A stretch of DNA of 64,000 nucleotides from Amaricoccus sp. (GCF_017993425.1 NZ_JAGOMQ010000022.1:1-64000), one strand, 5' to 3'. Numbered from the stretch's first letter, positions 36,945 through 46,276 are shown. Numbers and translations: made by a program. The notes: generated by a model from the sequence alone, not told the origin.

Positions 36945-37358
36945 CGCTGGCTTCCCTGTCGCGCCGGTTGCGGACATGCTGCCCCGGAACCCGGACCCCG
37001 TGCAAGCGGCGTCCCGCCGCGCCGCCCGCTCCACCCTTGCCCCTCCCGGCGCAAGGGCGCAGATCCACCCGGCGCCCCGGCCGCAGGCGGGGGCGCCGCC
37101 ATCCCGCCCGCAGGCAGGGCGCGCCCCGAACCCGGCGCCCCGCCCTCCGGCAGGGGCGCGGCAACCCGGCGTCCCCGCCCGCAGGCAGGGGCGCCGCCGC
37201 AACCCGGCGCCCGCCCGCAAGGGCGCGCCCTCGACCCGGCGCCCCGCCCGCAGGCGGGACGCCGCCGCATCCCGGCGCCCCGGCCCGCAGGCAGGGGGCG
37301 CGCCCACCTCCCGGCGCCCGGCCCGCAGGCAGGGCCCGCCCGCATTCCGGAGCCCGCC
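36945..37358. repeat. Array of ~35-bp GC-rich hairpin units
   Basis: Between about 37031 and 37350 roughly nine units of 28-39 bp follow each other, each beginning CCCGGCGCCCC or a variant and containing GCAGGCAGGGGCG. Each can fold as a short hairpin (CGCCCC..GGGGCG). The array ends at the start codon of the acyl-CoA synthetase gene, so it lies in its leader. No ORF is called within it. Confidence 0.75.
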
Positions 37359-40043
37359 ATGAGCACCCGCAACCTCCACCACGCCCTCGCGCCGCGCGCC
37401 ATCGCGGTGGTCGGGGCCTCCGAGCGGGCGGGCTCGCTCGGCGCGGCGGTCATGCGCAACCTGCTCGCCGCCGGCTTCGCGGGCCCGATCTACCCGGTCA
37501 ACCCGCGGCTCGACCGGGTGATGGGCCGCGACTGCCTGCAGGGCGTCGACGACCTGCCCGACGGCGTCGACCTCGCCGCGGTGGCGACGCCGCCCCTCGT
37601 CGCGCCCGACTCCGTCGCCGCCCTCGCCCGGCGCGGCGTCCCCGTCACCGTCGTCCTCACCGCGGGCGTCAGCGCCGCCGGCCAGCGCGTCATGCTCGAC
37701 GCCGCCCGCCCGCGCGTCATGCGCATCGCCGGGCCGGACGCGCTCGGCCTGATGATCCCCGGCGCCGGCCTGAACCTCAGCGCCGCGCCGCTCTTCGCCC
37801 GGCCCGGACGGCTCGCGCTGATCTCGCAGTCGGGCGCCATCGCCACCACGCTGATCGACTGGGCGGCCGAGCGCGACATCGGCTTCAGCCACGTGGTCAG
37901 CTTCGGGGCGATGGCGGACGTCGACGTCGGCGACTGCCTCAACCTCCTCGCCGCCGAGGGCGGCGCGCGCGCGATCCTGCTCTACCTCGAGACCATCCCC
38001 TCGCCGCGCAAGTTCCTCTCCGCCGCCCGGGCGGCGGCGCGCATCAAGCCGGTGATCGTGCTCAAGGCCGGCCGCAGCCCGGTCGCCGCGGCGGCGGCGG
38101 CCACCCATGCCGGCGCGCTCCTCGGCGCCGACGCCGTCGTGGACGCGGCGCTGCGCCGGGCGGGCGTCCTGCGCGTCGACGGGCTCGCCGAGATGTTCGC
38201 CGCCGCCGAGACCGTCGCCCGCTTCCGCCCGCTCGACCGCGCCCGCGTGGCGATCGTGACGAACGGCGGCGGGGCCGGCATCCTCGCCGCCGACCGCCTC
38301 GCCGCCGCCGGGGCCGAGTTCGCCACGCTCGCCCCCGCGACCCGCGCCGCGCTCGACGCGGCGCTGCCGCCGGGCTGGGCCGGGCCGAACCCGCTCGACC
38401 TGATGTCCGACGCCACGCCGGAGCGCTACGCCGCGGCGCTCGAGGCGATCTCCGCCGACCCGGGCGTCGACGTGACGCTGACCTTCAACTGCCCGGCCGG
38501 CGTGTCGGATTCCGAGGCGATCGCCACGCGGGTCGCCGGCCTGACCGAGAGCGGCCGCATCAAAGGCAAGCCGGCGCTTACCGGCTGGCTCGGCGGCGCC
38601 GCGGCGCGCGGCTCGCGGGCGATCCTGCGCGCCGCGGGGCTCGCGAGCTACGACACGCCGGGGGCCGCGGCCGACGCGGTGCGCCACCTGACCGAGTGGG
38701 GCCGCGCGCAGGCGGCGCTCCTCCAGGTGCCGGACCGCAAGCGCGACGACGCGATCCGCGGCACGCCGCCCGGGGCGCGCGAGGCGGTGCAGGCGATCCT
38801 GCGGCGGGCGGCGGCGGACGACCGCGGGCTGCTGACCGCCCCCGAGGCGGCGGCCGTCCTCGCCGCCTACGGCGTCCCGGTCGCCCCGGTGCGCGTCGCG
38901 GCCACCCCGGTCGAGGCGGGCGACGTCGCCGCCGACATGCTGATCGAGCACCGGGCGCTGGCGGTGAAGCTGTTCTCGCCGGACGTCTCGCACAAGTCCG
39001 ACGTCGGCGGCGTCGTCCTCGACGTCGTCACCCCGCAGGGGGCGGAGGAGGCGGCGCTCGACATCGCCGGCCGGCTCGCCCGCGCCCGCCCGGAGGCGCG
39101 GCTCGCCGGCTTCGTGGTGCAGCCGATGATCCGCCGCCCCGAGGCGCAGGAGCTGATCTTCGGCGTGGCGCAGGACCGGGTGTTCGGGCCGAGCATCGTC
39201 TTCGGCGCCGGCGGCGTCGCGGTCGAGCTGGTCGAGGACGTCGCCGTGGCGCTGCCGCCGCTCGACGCCTCGCTCGCGGCCGAGCTGGTGTCGCGCACCC
39301 GGGTGGCGCGGCTCCTCGCCGGCTACCGCAACCGGCCGCCGGCGAGCGCCGACGCGATCCACGGGCTCCTCGTCACGCTCTCGCACATGGTCGAGGACCT
39401 GCCGGCGCTCACGAGCCTCGACGCCAACCCGGTGCTGGCCGACGCCGCCGGCGCGATCGTGCTCGACGCCCGGATCGAGATCGACCCGTCGCTGGTCGAC
39501 GTCGCGCCGCCGAACCCGCGGCTGGTGGTGCGGCCCTATCCCGGCGACTGGTCGCGCGCGGTGGGGCTCAAGGACGGCGCCTACCTGATCCGGCCGGTGC
39601 TGCCGCTCGACGCGCTGCTCTATCCGGACTTCTTCGCGAAGCTCGACGACGAGGACGTGCGGATGCGCTTCATGGCGCCGCGCCGCCACTTCCCGCAGGA
39701 GATGGCGCTGCGGCTGACCCAGCTCGACTACGACCGCGAGATCGCCTTCGTCGCCATCGCGCCCGACGGCTCGCTCGCCGGCGTGTCGCGGCTCGCCTGC
39801 GACCCGGACCACGAGAGCGGCGAATACGCGCTGGTGGTGCGCTCCGACCTCGCCGGCCGCGGCATCGGCACGATCCTCATGCGCCAGCTCCTCGACTACG
39901 CCCGCGCCGACGGGGTGCAGCGCGTCGAGGGCATGGTCCTCGCCGAGAACGCCCCGATGCGCGCCCTCGTCACCCGCCTCGGCTTCACCATCGAGCTGAT
40001 GCCGGAGGACCCCGGCGTGGTGATGTCGCACCTGACCCTGTAG
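37359..40043 (+). CDS. NDP-forming acyl-CoA synthetase fused to GNAT acetyltransferase
   Basis: An 894-residue protein. The CoA-binding domain ([14 protein letters not shown], ~14-27) is followed by the succinyl-CoA-ligase-like domains, a pseudo-ATP-grasp part ([34 protein letters not shown]) and a C-terminal GNAT domain ([23 protein letters not shown], ~825-850). This is the layout of Pat/YfiQ-type protein lysine acetyltransferases, which regulate acyl-CoA synthetases. An AMP-forming acyl-CoA synthetase is encoded just downstream. The His of a true ADP-forming ligase was not identified. Confidence 0.9.
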   Translation: MSTRNLHHALAPRAIAVVGASERAGSLGAAVMRNLLAAGFAGPIYPVNPRLDRVMGRDCLQGVDDLPDGVDLAAVATPPLVAPDSVAALARRGVPVTVVLTAGVSAAGQRVMLDAARPRVMRIAGPDALGLMIPGAGLNLSAAPLFARPGRLALISQSGAIATTLIDWAAERDIGFSHVVSFGAMADVDVGDCLNLLAAEGGARAILLYLETIPSPRKFLSAARAAARIKPVIVLKAGRSPVAAAAAATHAGALLGADAVVDAALRRAGVLRVDGLAEMFAAAETVARFRPLDRARVAIVTNGGGAGILAADRLAAAGAEFATLAPATRAALDAALPPGWAGPNPLDLMSDATPERYAAALEAISADPGVDVTLTFNCPAGVSDSEAIATRVAGLTESGRIKGKPALTGWLGGAAARGSRAILRAAGLASYDTPGAAADAVRHLTEWGRAQAALLQVPDRKRDDAIRGTPPGAREAVQAILRRAAADDRGLLTAPEAAAVLAAYGVPVAPVRVAATPVEAGDVAADMLIEHRALAVKLFSPDVSHKSDVGGVVLDVVTPQGAEEAALDIAGRLARARPEARLAGFVVQPMIRRPEAQELIFGVAQDRVFGPSIVFGAGGVAVELVEDVAVALPPLDASLAAELVSRTRVARLLAGYRNRPPASADAIHGLLVTLSHMVEDLPALTSLDANPVLADAAGAIVLDARIEIDPSLVDVAPPNPRLVVRPYPGDWSRAVGLKDGAYLIRPVLPLDALLYPDFFAKLDDEDVRMRFMAPRRHFPQEMALRLTQLDYDREIAFVAIAPDGSLAGVSRLACDPDHESGEYALVVRSDLAGRGIGTILMRQLLDYARADGVQRVEGMVLAENAPMRALVTRLGFTIELMPEDPGVVMSHLTL

Positions 40044-40172
40044 GCGCCTTCGACCGACCGAAGCGGGAGGCCCGGCGCGACAGGCCAGGGCGCCGCGTTC
40101 GCCGCGCCGGCCGCCGGAGCGCGCCGCCCCGGCCCGCCTTCCGGGCCGGGCTTCTTCCGGGCGAGATCCAGG

Positions 40173-40504
40173 CACACTGCACGACAATGGAAAGGAAGCC
40201 CGGCCGGGAGCAGGTCGCGACGGCGCCGCCAGACGGATTTGACCCGTGGCAAATCCGTCCGCGATCGCCCCTCGGGGGGCGAGCGCGTTGCCGCGCTCGC
40301 CGGGGCGCTCACGGACGGATTGCGCGCTTCCGGAGAAATCTGCGCCCCCCACGGCTTCCGCGCGCAACCGCGCTCCAGCCGTCGGCGCGGCGAAAGCCAT
40401 GCTTTCGCCTGTCGCGCCGGGCCCTCGCGGGCGAGCCCGCTTCGGTCGCTCGGCGCGCGCGCTCTCCGGGGATCCAGCAGGGAGGGCAGGCGTCGTGTGG
40501 TGTG
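40173..40504 (+). mobile_element. MITE-like element copy D, best preserved
   Basis: A 332-bp element. The left end is CACACTGCACGAC (40173-40185) and the right end GTCGTGTGGTGTG (40492-40504), inverted repeats with two mismatches. Hairpins lie at 40232-40259 (10-bp stem), 40278-40301 (GGCGAGCGCG/CGCGCTCGCC, 4-nt loop), 40384-40418 (GCGAAAG/CTTTCGC extended by GGCGCG/CGCGCC) and ~40426-40441. GATCCA occurs in register on both outer sides, possibly a decayed target duplication. No transposase is encoded. Confidence 0.85.
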
Positions 40505-40514
40505 GGATCCAAAA

Positions 40515-40527
40515 GTTACAATGTAAC
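40515..40527. promoter_or_regulatory. Palindromic operator candidate GTTACAATGTAAC
   Basis: A perfect palindrome around a central A in an AT-rich island 130 bp before the acyl-CoA synthetase start. The spacing and symmetry suit a dimeric regulator of the TetR or GntR type, but no regulator gene is adjacent. Confidence 0.35.
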
Positions 40528-40536
40528 ACATTAAAT

Positions 40537-40572
40537 GAAATCAATGGCTTGGGTAATTTTCACGCGTGAACA
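40537..40572 (-). repeat. TTCACGCGTGAA-type dispersed motif, copy 3
   Basis: Read on the minus strand it begins TGTTCACGCGTGAAAATT and continues to AAGCCATTGATTTC, closely matching copies at 6064 and 45842. It points toward repeat copy D, as copy 2 points toward repeat copy E. Confidence 0.8.
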
Positions 40573-40658
40573 CCTGCGCCGGGCCTTGTCGCGTGGCGGC
40601 GGCGCCGGCACTATTCGCCGGCACGGCCGGACCGCGTCCGGGCCTCGACGGGGGACGG

Positions 40659-42566
40659 ATGCTCAGGATCGCGACGATCGCGGACAAGGAGGCCGTCGAG
40701 GCCGAGGCGCCCTTCGAGGCCCGCATGACCGCGCGCACCCTCCACCAGCAGCTCCGCGAGACCGCCGGGCGCTTCCCCGGCCGCCGGGCGACCACCTTCC
40801 GGCTGAAGTCCGGCCCCGCCGACAAGGTGGTGAGCCTCACCTGGAGCGAGCTCCTCTCCGAGGTCACCCGCGCCGCCAACCTGCTGCGCCGGCTCGGGGT
40901 GGGGCCGCAGGACGCGGTCGCCTACATCCTGCCGAACTGCCTCGAGGCCCCCGTCGCGCTCCTCGCCGGCGCCACCGCCGGGGTGGTGGTCCCGATCAAC
41001 CCGCTGCTCTCCGCCCCCCATATCGGCGGCCTGCTGGAGGAGGTCGGGGCCAAGGTCGTCGTCACCCTCGCGCCCTTCCCGAAGACCGACCTCGCCCAGA
41101 AGGTGGCCGAGGCCGTCGCGCTCGCCCCCACCGTGACCCACGTCCTCGAGGTCGACCTCGCCCGCTACCTCGCGCCGCCGGTCTCCTGGATCGTCCCCTT
41201 CCTCCGGCCGAAGCTGGAGGCCCGCAACTCCGCCCGCCGCCTCGACTTCCGCAAGGCCTGCGCCGCCGAGCGCGGCGACGCCCTCGACTTCCCCGAGGCC
41301 GATCCCGACCGCGCCTGCGCCGCCTTCCACACCGGGGGCACCACCGGCCTCCCCCGCATCGCCCGGCACCGCGCCAGGGGCATCCTCTACAACGGCTGGC
41401 TCGGCAGCTCCTACATCTTCTCCGAGCAGGACGTGCTGATGTGCCCGCTCCCGATGTTCCACGTGCTGGCGGCCTACCCGATCTTCATGTCCTGCCTCGT
41501 CTCCGGCGCAGAGCTGGTGCTGCCCACCCCGCAGGGCTACCGCGGCGAGGGGGTGATCGCGAACTTCTGGAAGCTCGTCGCCCGCCACCGCGCCACCTTC
41601 CTGATCATCGTCCCTACCGCCGCCTCCGCGCTGATGCAGCGCCCCGTCGACGCCGACGTCTCGACCCTCCGCTTCGCCATCTCCGGCTCCGCCGCCATGC
41701 CGGTCGAGCTCTTCCACCGCTTCGAGGCGGCGACCGGGCTGAAGATCTGCGAGGGCTACGGCATGACCGAGGCGACCTGCCTCGTCTCGATCAACCCGCC
41801 CTGGGGCGAGCGCAAGGTCGGCTCCGTCGGCTTCCCCTTCGTCTACACCGACGTGAAGATCCGCGACTGCGACCTCGACGGCGCCGTCCTGCGCGACTGC
41901 GGCCCCGACGAGGTCGGCGAGATCTGCGTGAAGAACCCCGGCGTCAACCCCGAGGTCTACGCCGACGCCCACCGCAACCGCGGCATGCTGACCCCGGACG
42001 GCTACCTGCGCACCGGCGACCTCGGCCGCCTCGACGCCGACGGCTACATCTGGATCACCGGCCGCGCCAAGGACCTGATCATCCGCGGCGGCCACAACAT
42101 CGACCCCTCCACCATCGAGGAGGCGCTGCTCGGCCACCCCGCCGTCGCGCTCGCCGGCGCGATCGGCCAGCCCGACGCCCATTCCGGCGAGGCCCCCGCG
42201 GTCTACGTCGAGCTCGTCGCCGGCGGCGAGGCCACCCCGGCCGAGCTCTCCGCCTGGCTCGCCGAGCGCGTCCCCGAACGCGCCGCCGCGCCGAAGCACG
42301 TCGAGGTCCTGCCGGAGCTCCCGAAGACCGCGGTCGGCAAGATCTTCAAGCCCGACCTGCGCCGCCTCGCCATCGCCCGCGTCTTCGACGCCACCCTCGC
42401 CGCCGCCGGGGCCGGCGCCCGCGTCGGCCTCGTCGAGGAGGACCGCCGCCTCGGCCTCGTCGCGGTGCTCGACCCCGGCCCGGCCGGCGCCGCGGAGGCC
42501 GACACGGTCGCCGCCGCCCTCGCCCCCTTCGTCACCCGCTGGCGCTGGCGCAGCGCCGCCGCCTGA
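40659..42566 (+). CDS. AMP-forming acyl-CoA synthetase
   Basis: A 635-residue ANL-superfamily ligase that should activate a carboxylic acid to acyl-AMP and then acyl-CoA. The phosphate loop is FHTGGTTGLPRIARH, where the usual Lys is Arg. Other motifs are GYGMTEA, YLRTGDLGRLD and the C-terminal catalytic Lys in PKTAVGKIFKP. The ATG at 40659 has GGGGA before it; the open frame further upstream overlaps repeats. The product of the gene before it could regulate this enzyme by acetylating that lysine, which is inference from order. Confidence 0.9.
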   Translation: MLRIATIADKEAVEAEAPFEARMTARTLHQQLRETAGRFPGRRATTFRLKSGPADKVVSLTWSELLSEVTRAANLLRRLGVGPQDAVAYILPNCLEAPVALLAGATAGVVVPINPLLSAPHIGGLLEEVGAKVVVTLAPFPKTDLAQKVAEAVALAPTVTHVLEVDLARYLAPPVSWIVPFLRPKLEARNSARRLDFRKACAAERGDALDFPEADPDRACAAFHTGGTTGLPRIARHRARGILYNGWLGSSYIFSEQDVLMCPLPMFHVLAAYPIFMSCLVSGAELVLPTPQGYRGEGVIANFWKLVARHRATFLIIVPTAASALMQRPVDADVSTLRFAISGSAAMPVELFHRFEAATGLKICEGYGMTEATCLVSINPPWGERKVGSVGFPFVYTDVKIRDCDLDGAVLRDCGPDEVGEICVKNPGVNPEVYADAHRNRGMLTPDGYLRTGDLGRLDADGYIWITGRAKDLIIRGGHNIDPSTIEEALLGHPAVALAGAIGQPDAHSGEAPAVYVELVAGGEATPAELSAWLAERVPERAAAPKHVEVLPELPKTAVGKIFKPDLRRLAIARVFDATLAAAGAGARVGLVEEDRRLGLVAVLDPGPAGAAEADTVAAALAPFVTRWRWRSAAA

Positions 42567-42942
42567 CGCCTTTTCCTCGTCGGCTGACTGGTTCCCTCGC
42601 CTCCGCGAGCGGCGAGAATTCGCCCAAGCGGTTAATAGCGTCGCCGCTCGGGTTGACCGAAAGCGCTTGCGCCGCCACCCTTAGGGCGAAGGAGGTCAAA
42701 GGCAAGGCGCGTTACGAAGAACATGGCGACGTCGACGGGGGGGTCGACGACACGGGGATTCTGAATCCTCGATCGCCGCAATCTCACCAACTCGCGCAAG
42801 GCTAATCAATTCTCGGCGAACGCTCGCGTTTCGCCGCTGCCGACGTGCGCGCTGCTGCGCGCCGCGAGAAAGCCAGCTCGTGATCCGGCCCCAGGCCGCG
42901 ATCCCGGACCACGATGCCCGAGGGCAAGAAGGAGTCTTCAAT
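42567..42942. other. Leader region of the beta-helix gene
   Basis: A 376-bp gap, less GC-rich than its flanks. It contains an inverted repeat GTCGAC-gggggg-GTCGAC near 42735-42753 and TTGACC at about 42655, but no clear -10. A purine-rich GAAGGAG lies just before the TTG start at 42943. Confidence 0.45.
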
Positions 42943-44418
42943 TTGTCCACTTTTACGGTTGCGACGCAGTCGCAGCTCACCGCCGCGCTGCGCAATGCGT
43001 CGTCCGGCGACACGATCCGGCTGCAGAGCGGGTCCTATGACCTGAAGATGTCGAGCAGCCGCCAGAACGACTTCGAGTTCAACAGCAACGTCACGATCAC
43101 CTCGGCGAGCAAGGATCGCCCCGCCTCGATCAAGCAGATGGTGCTGAACGAGGTCTCGAACGTGACGCTGTCGGACCTGGTCATGGACTTCGAGCGCGGC
43201 GGGTCGGTCTCCGGGCCGCTCGAGCGCGACAAGAAGTTCTTCGTCCAGGAATCTTCGCACGTCACCTTCGACAACGTCACCTTCCAGGGCGAGGTCCGCA
43301 ACGGCTACGGCACGGGCCTCGGGCTGCGGGTGAAGCAGTCGAGCGACATCGAGGTGCTCGACAGCGAGTTCCTCAATCTCGAGAACGGGCTGAACTTCTC
43401 GAACGTCTCCGACGTCCACATCTCCGGCAACACCACCCGGCGCATCTCGAACGACGCGATGAGCTTCGGCGGCATCGACGGCATGGTGCTCGAGGACAAC
43501 GACTTCATCGACTTCCACTCCAACCCGAACCAGCGGCACAAGGATGCGATCCAGTTCCGGCTGACCAAGACGGAGCCCGGGACCCGCGACATCGTCATCC
43601 AGAACAACAGGATCGACAATCCGGAGTCGACGCACGGCATCCTGTTCGGGAACGCGGCGTTCAAGAGCGGCGATCGCGACGCCTTCTACCGCGACATCAC
43701 CGTCTCGGGGAACGACCTGCATACGGCGCACATGATGGGCATCTATGTCGAGAGCGCGATCGGCGTCGACATTCGCAACAACGTGCTCACGCATAACGGG
43801 GCGGACGGGTTCAACAAGCTGGTCAACATCCCGGTCATCACCGTCTCGACCAACTCGCGGGACGTCAGCATCCTCGGGAACAAGGTCTCGAACGTCCAGA
43901 AGGCGGAGAGTTCCAGCTGGACGGTCAGCGGCAACGATACGAGCGGCGCGACGGCGCTCGCGGCGACCAAGGCCTCCGCCACGCAGGCGACCGCGCGGGT
44001 GATGGCGGCGGATGTCGGGACGGCGGCGGAGAAGACCGTGGCGGCCACCGCCGTGGCCGATGCGGGGCAGGAGCATCGGGCGACGCCCGCCGGGCTGAAG
44101 CAGGGCGGGGTGACGGCGCCGGCGCTCGACTTCGACGCGGGGGACCAGTTCGTGTTCACGCGGTTCCACGACAACACGTTCCGGGATGCGCCGGGGGGCA
44201 ATGCCGTCCACGACTTCTTCGACGGCAGCGCCGTCAGGATCGACAGCGTGGTCGACCTCGCCGAGCTCGTCGCGCACTCGCCGGCGATCTCGGCGGAGGT
44301 GAACGAGGCGCGGGACACGCTGACGCTCGCGATCGACCAGGGATCGGACGGCGTGGTCAAGGCGACGTTCGAGGGGCTTGGGCACGCCTTCCTCTTGGTG
44401 GACCCGGACCTCTTCTGA
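42943..44418 (+). CDS. Secreted right-handed parallel beta-helix protein
   Basis: A 491-residue protein. Residues ~20-325 are built of imperfect beta-helix coils rich in N/D/S (NVTITSA, NVTLSDLVMD, DVHISGN, DIVIQNN, DVSILGN), the fold of pectate lyases and alginate epimerases. An Ala/Thr-rich linker (~331-390) leads to a C-terminal domain ending FLLVDPDLF, like type I secretion substrates. There is no N-terminal signal. A TTG start is preferred to the upstream ATG (42880) because GAAGGAG sits 8 bp before it. Catalytic residues were not identified. Confidence 0.8.
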   Translation: MSTFTVATQSQLTAALRNASSGDTIRLQSGSYDLKMSSSRQNDFEFNSNVTITSASKDRPASIKQMVLNEVSNVTLSDLVMDFERGGSVSGPLERDKKFFVQESSHVTFDNVTFQGEVRNGYGTGLGLRVKQSSDIEVLDSEFLNLENGLNFSNVSDVHISGNTTRRISNDAMSFGGIDGMVLEDNDFIDFHSNPNQRHKDAIQFRLTKTEPGTRDIVIQNNRIDNPESTHGILFGNAAFKSGDRDAFYRDITVSGNDLHTAHMMGIYVESAIGVDIRNNVLTHNGADGFNKLVNIPVITVSTNSRDVSILGNKVSNVQKAESSSWTVSGNDTSGATALAATKASATQATARVMAADVGTAAEKTVAATAVADAGQEHRATPAGLKQGGVTAPALDFDAGDQFVFTRFHDNTFRDAPGGNAVHDFFDGSAVRIDSVVDLAELVAHSPAISAEVNEARDTLTLAIDQGSDGVVKATFEGLGHAFLLVDPDLF

Positions 44419-44431
44419 GCGAGCCCCGGGG

Positions 44432-44460
44432 GGCGGATCGCCGCGGCGCGGCGGTCCGCC
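44432..44460. terminator. Bidirectional hairpin between convergent genes
   Basis: GGCGGA..CGCCGC with GCGGCG..TCCGCC forms a long stem ending at the LysR stop codon. There is no T-tract on either strand, so efficiency is uncertain. Confidence 0.45.
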
Positions 44461-45366
44461 TCAGGCGAGCGCGGGGACGCCGAGGGCGCGGCGCATCCGC
44501 TCGACCACCACCTCGGCCATGCGGTTGATCCGCGCCACCCGGGCGTCGTCCTGGTGGCGGACGAGGTAGAAGGCCCGCAGGATGCGGATGTCCTCGGGGA
44601 GCACGACGGCGAGCTCGTCGTGCTCGCGCGCCACGAAGTCCGGCAGGATGCAGAGGCCGCAGCCGCGCAGCGCCCAGCGGAGCTGCATGATCAGCGAGTT
44701 CGAGGTCAGCGAGGGCTCGGCCGAGCGGCCGAGGAGCGCGTAGTAGTCGAGCTCCTTGTCGAAGATCATGTCGGAGATGTAGCCGATGCCGCGGACGCCC
44801 TCGAGGTCGTCCATGCCGCGCACCGGGCCGAGGCCGGCGACGAGATCCTTCTGCCCGTAGAGCCGCAGCCGGTAGTCGGCGATCTTGCGGACGGTCAGCC
44901 GCCCGGCGCTCGGGGGCGAGACGGTGATGGCGAGGTCGGCCTCGCGCTTGGAGAGCGAGAACATCCGCGGCAGCGCCACCACCTGAACCTGGAGGTCGGG
45001 GTTGTCGCGGCTGAGGGCGTCGCAGGCGTCGATGAGGAGGTAGTTCGAGACGCCGTCGGGCGCGCCGATGCGGACGGTGCCGGAGAGGCTGTCGGACTGG
45101 CCGCCGGCGTCCTCCACGGCGGCGGCGGCGATCGTCTCCATCGCCTGGGCGTGGTCGAGCAGGCTGCGCCCGGCCTCGGTCAGCGTGTAGCCCTGGGGCG
45201 AGCGGTCGAAGAACTTCGAGCCGAGCGCCACCTCGAGGGCGCCGATCCGGCGGCCGACCGTCGCCGGGTCGAGCCCGAGGCTGCGGCCGGCGTTCTGCAG
45301 CCGCGACTGGCGGGCCACCGCCAGGAACACGCGCAGGTCGTCCCATTTCATCTTGCTTTTTTGCAT
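44461..45366 (-). CDS. LysR-family transcriptional regulator
   Basis: A 301-residue LTTR. The winged-HTH at residues ~6-65 reads MKWDDLRVFLAVARQSRLQNAGRSLG in parts, then ATVGRRIGALEVALGSKFFDRSPQGY. The effector domain starts near SGTVRIGAPDGVSNYLL. The sequence resembles LTTRs in which the first helix is MxWDDLR. It is convergent with the beta-helix gene and divergent from clpS across 120 bp, so clpS is not an obvious classical divergent target but could be. Effector unknown. Confidence 0.93.
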   Translation of the reverse strand: MQKSKMKWDDLRVFLAVARQSRLQNAGRSLGLDPATVGRRIGALEVALGSKFFDRSPQGYTLTEAGRSLLDHAQAMETIAAAAVEDAGGQSDSLSGTVRIGAPDGVSNYLLIDACDALSRDNPDLQVQVVALPRMFSLSKREADLAITVSPPSAGRLTVRKIADYRLRLYGQKDLVAGLGPVRGMDDLEGVRGIGYISDMIFDKELDYYALLGRSAEPSLTSNSLIMQLRWALRGCGLCILPDFVAREHDELAVVLPEDIRILRAFYLVRHQDDARVARINRMAEVVVERMRRALGVPALA

Positions 45367-45486
45367 GGCCGGTTTGTAGCACGCGGAAAGGCCGCTGCAA
45401 ATTCGCAAGCGGGCCATGGACCTGCGGGCGAGGGGGCGCCATATGGGCTTCGGGCGCCCGCGCCGCGCTCGCTCCCGGTCGCCGCC

Positions 45487-45813
45487 ATGCCCGAGCTCGT
45501 CGTCAAGCCGAAGACCGAAACCGAGGCCCGCGCCCGTCCGGCGCGGCCGCCGCTCTATCGGGTGCTGCTGCTGAACGACGACTATACCCCCCGCGACTTC
45601 GTGGTGGGGGTGCTGCGGCTGGTGTTCCGGCTGAATTCGGACCAGGCGCGCCGGGTCATGCTGATCGCCCATACGCGGGGCCTGAGCGTGGTGGCGGTCT
45701 ATACCCGCGACGTCGCCGAGACCAAGGCGACGCAGGCGACGGAGCACGGACGGCGCGAGGGCTATCCGCTGACCTTCCAGACCCAGCCCGAGTCCTCGGA
45801 AGACGGGGCCTGA
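45487..45813 (+). CDS. clpS: ClpS adaptor for ClpAP
   Basis: A 108-residue adaptor that delivers N-degron substrates to ClpA. It shows the core LYRVLLLNDDYTPRDFVVGVL, the RRVMLIAHTRGLSVVAVYTRDVAETK pattern with the substrate-pocket residues of the family, and a short acidic tail. The first 20 residues are a flexible extension. No clpA is adjacent, which is usual in Rhodobacterales. It lies immediately before the motif copy 2 and repeat copy E. Confidence 0.96.
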   Translation: MPELVVKPKTETEARARPARPPLYRVLLLNDDYTPRDFVVGVLRLVFRLNSDQARRVMLIAHTRGLSVVAVYTRDVAETKATQATEHGRREGYPLTFQTQPESSEDGA

Positions 45814-45841
45814 GCCGCCCGCGGCGTGAAGTCGGCGCGGC

Positions 45842-45878
45842 TGTTCACGCGTGAAAATTCGCTAAGCCATTGATTCTG
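45842..45878 (+). repeat. TTCACGCGTGAA-type dispersed motif, copy 2
   Basis: TGTTCACGCGTGAAAATTCG followed by CTAAGCCATTGATTCTG. GACCTTGCC also follows at a similar distance in copy 1. It lies 28 bp after the clpS stop. Confidence 0.85.
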
Positions 45879-45901
45879 TGTAATCGTGAAGGGGACCTTG
45901 C

Positions 45902-46276
45902 CGGCCGTAGGTCGGTTGGGCCAACCGATCCGCGTGACATGCTGCACGTCGGTGGAGCGGAAGCCCGGTCGGAAGCAGGTCGCGACATCGAAGCCAGACG
46001 GATTTGACCCGTGGCAAATCCGTCCGCGATCGCCCCTCGGGGGGCGAGCGCGTTACCGCGCTCGCCGGGGCGCTCACGGACGGATTGCTCGCGACGGAGA
46101 AATCTCGACCCCTCACGGCTTCCGCGCCAACGCGCTCCAGCCGTCGGCGCGGCGAAAGCCGTGCTTTCGCTTGTCGCGCCGGGCCTCGCGGGCAAGCCCG
46201 CTTCGGTCGGTCGGTCGGTCGGTCGGCGCGCGCGCCCCGTGGATCCAGCAGGCGTCGTGTAGTGTGCGGCCGTAGG
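45902..46276 (+). mobile_element. MITE-like element copy E with flanking direct repeats
   Basis: The element core is 45938-46266. Left end CATGCTGCACG is decayed, right end GTCGTGTAGTGTG is intact. A perfect 10-bp direct repeat CGGCCGTAGG lies at 45902-45911 and directly after the right end at 46267-46276. The copy contains five successive GGTC units (46205-46224), against two in copies B and C and one in D. No transposase. Confidence 0.8.

Larger units (their letters stand above)
40044..40658. other. Intergenic space with repeats and an operator-like palindrome
   Basis: It holds a decayed inverted fragment of the MITE-like repeat (40051-40125), full copy D (40173-40504), a 13-bp palindrome GTTACAATGTAAC (40515-40527) and the third TTCACGCGTGAA motif (40537-40572). 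No gene is seen. Confidence 0.6.

Noticed and set aside
37031..37350. CRISPR array
   Set aside because: The units are contiguous, vary in length and have no unique spacers; no cas genes are in the window.
35328..37358. Upstream extension of the acyl-CoA synthetase ORF antisense to nnr and the M50 protease
   Set aside because: The frame is open only because of base composition; the family N-terminus begins at 37359, after the hairpin array.
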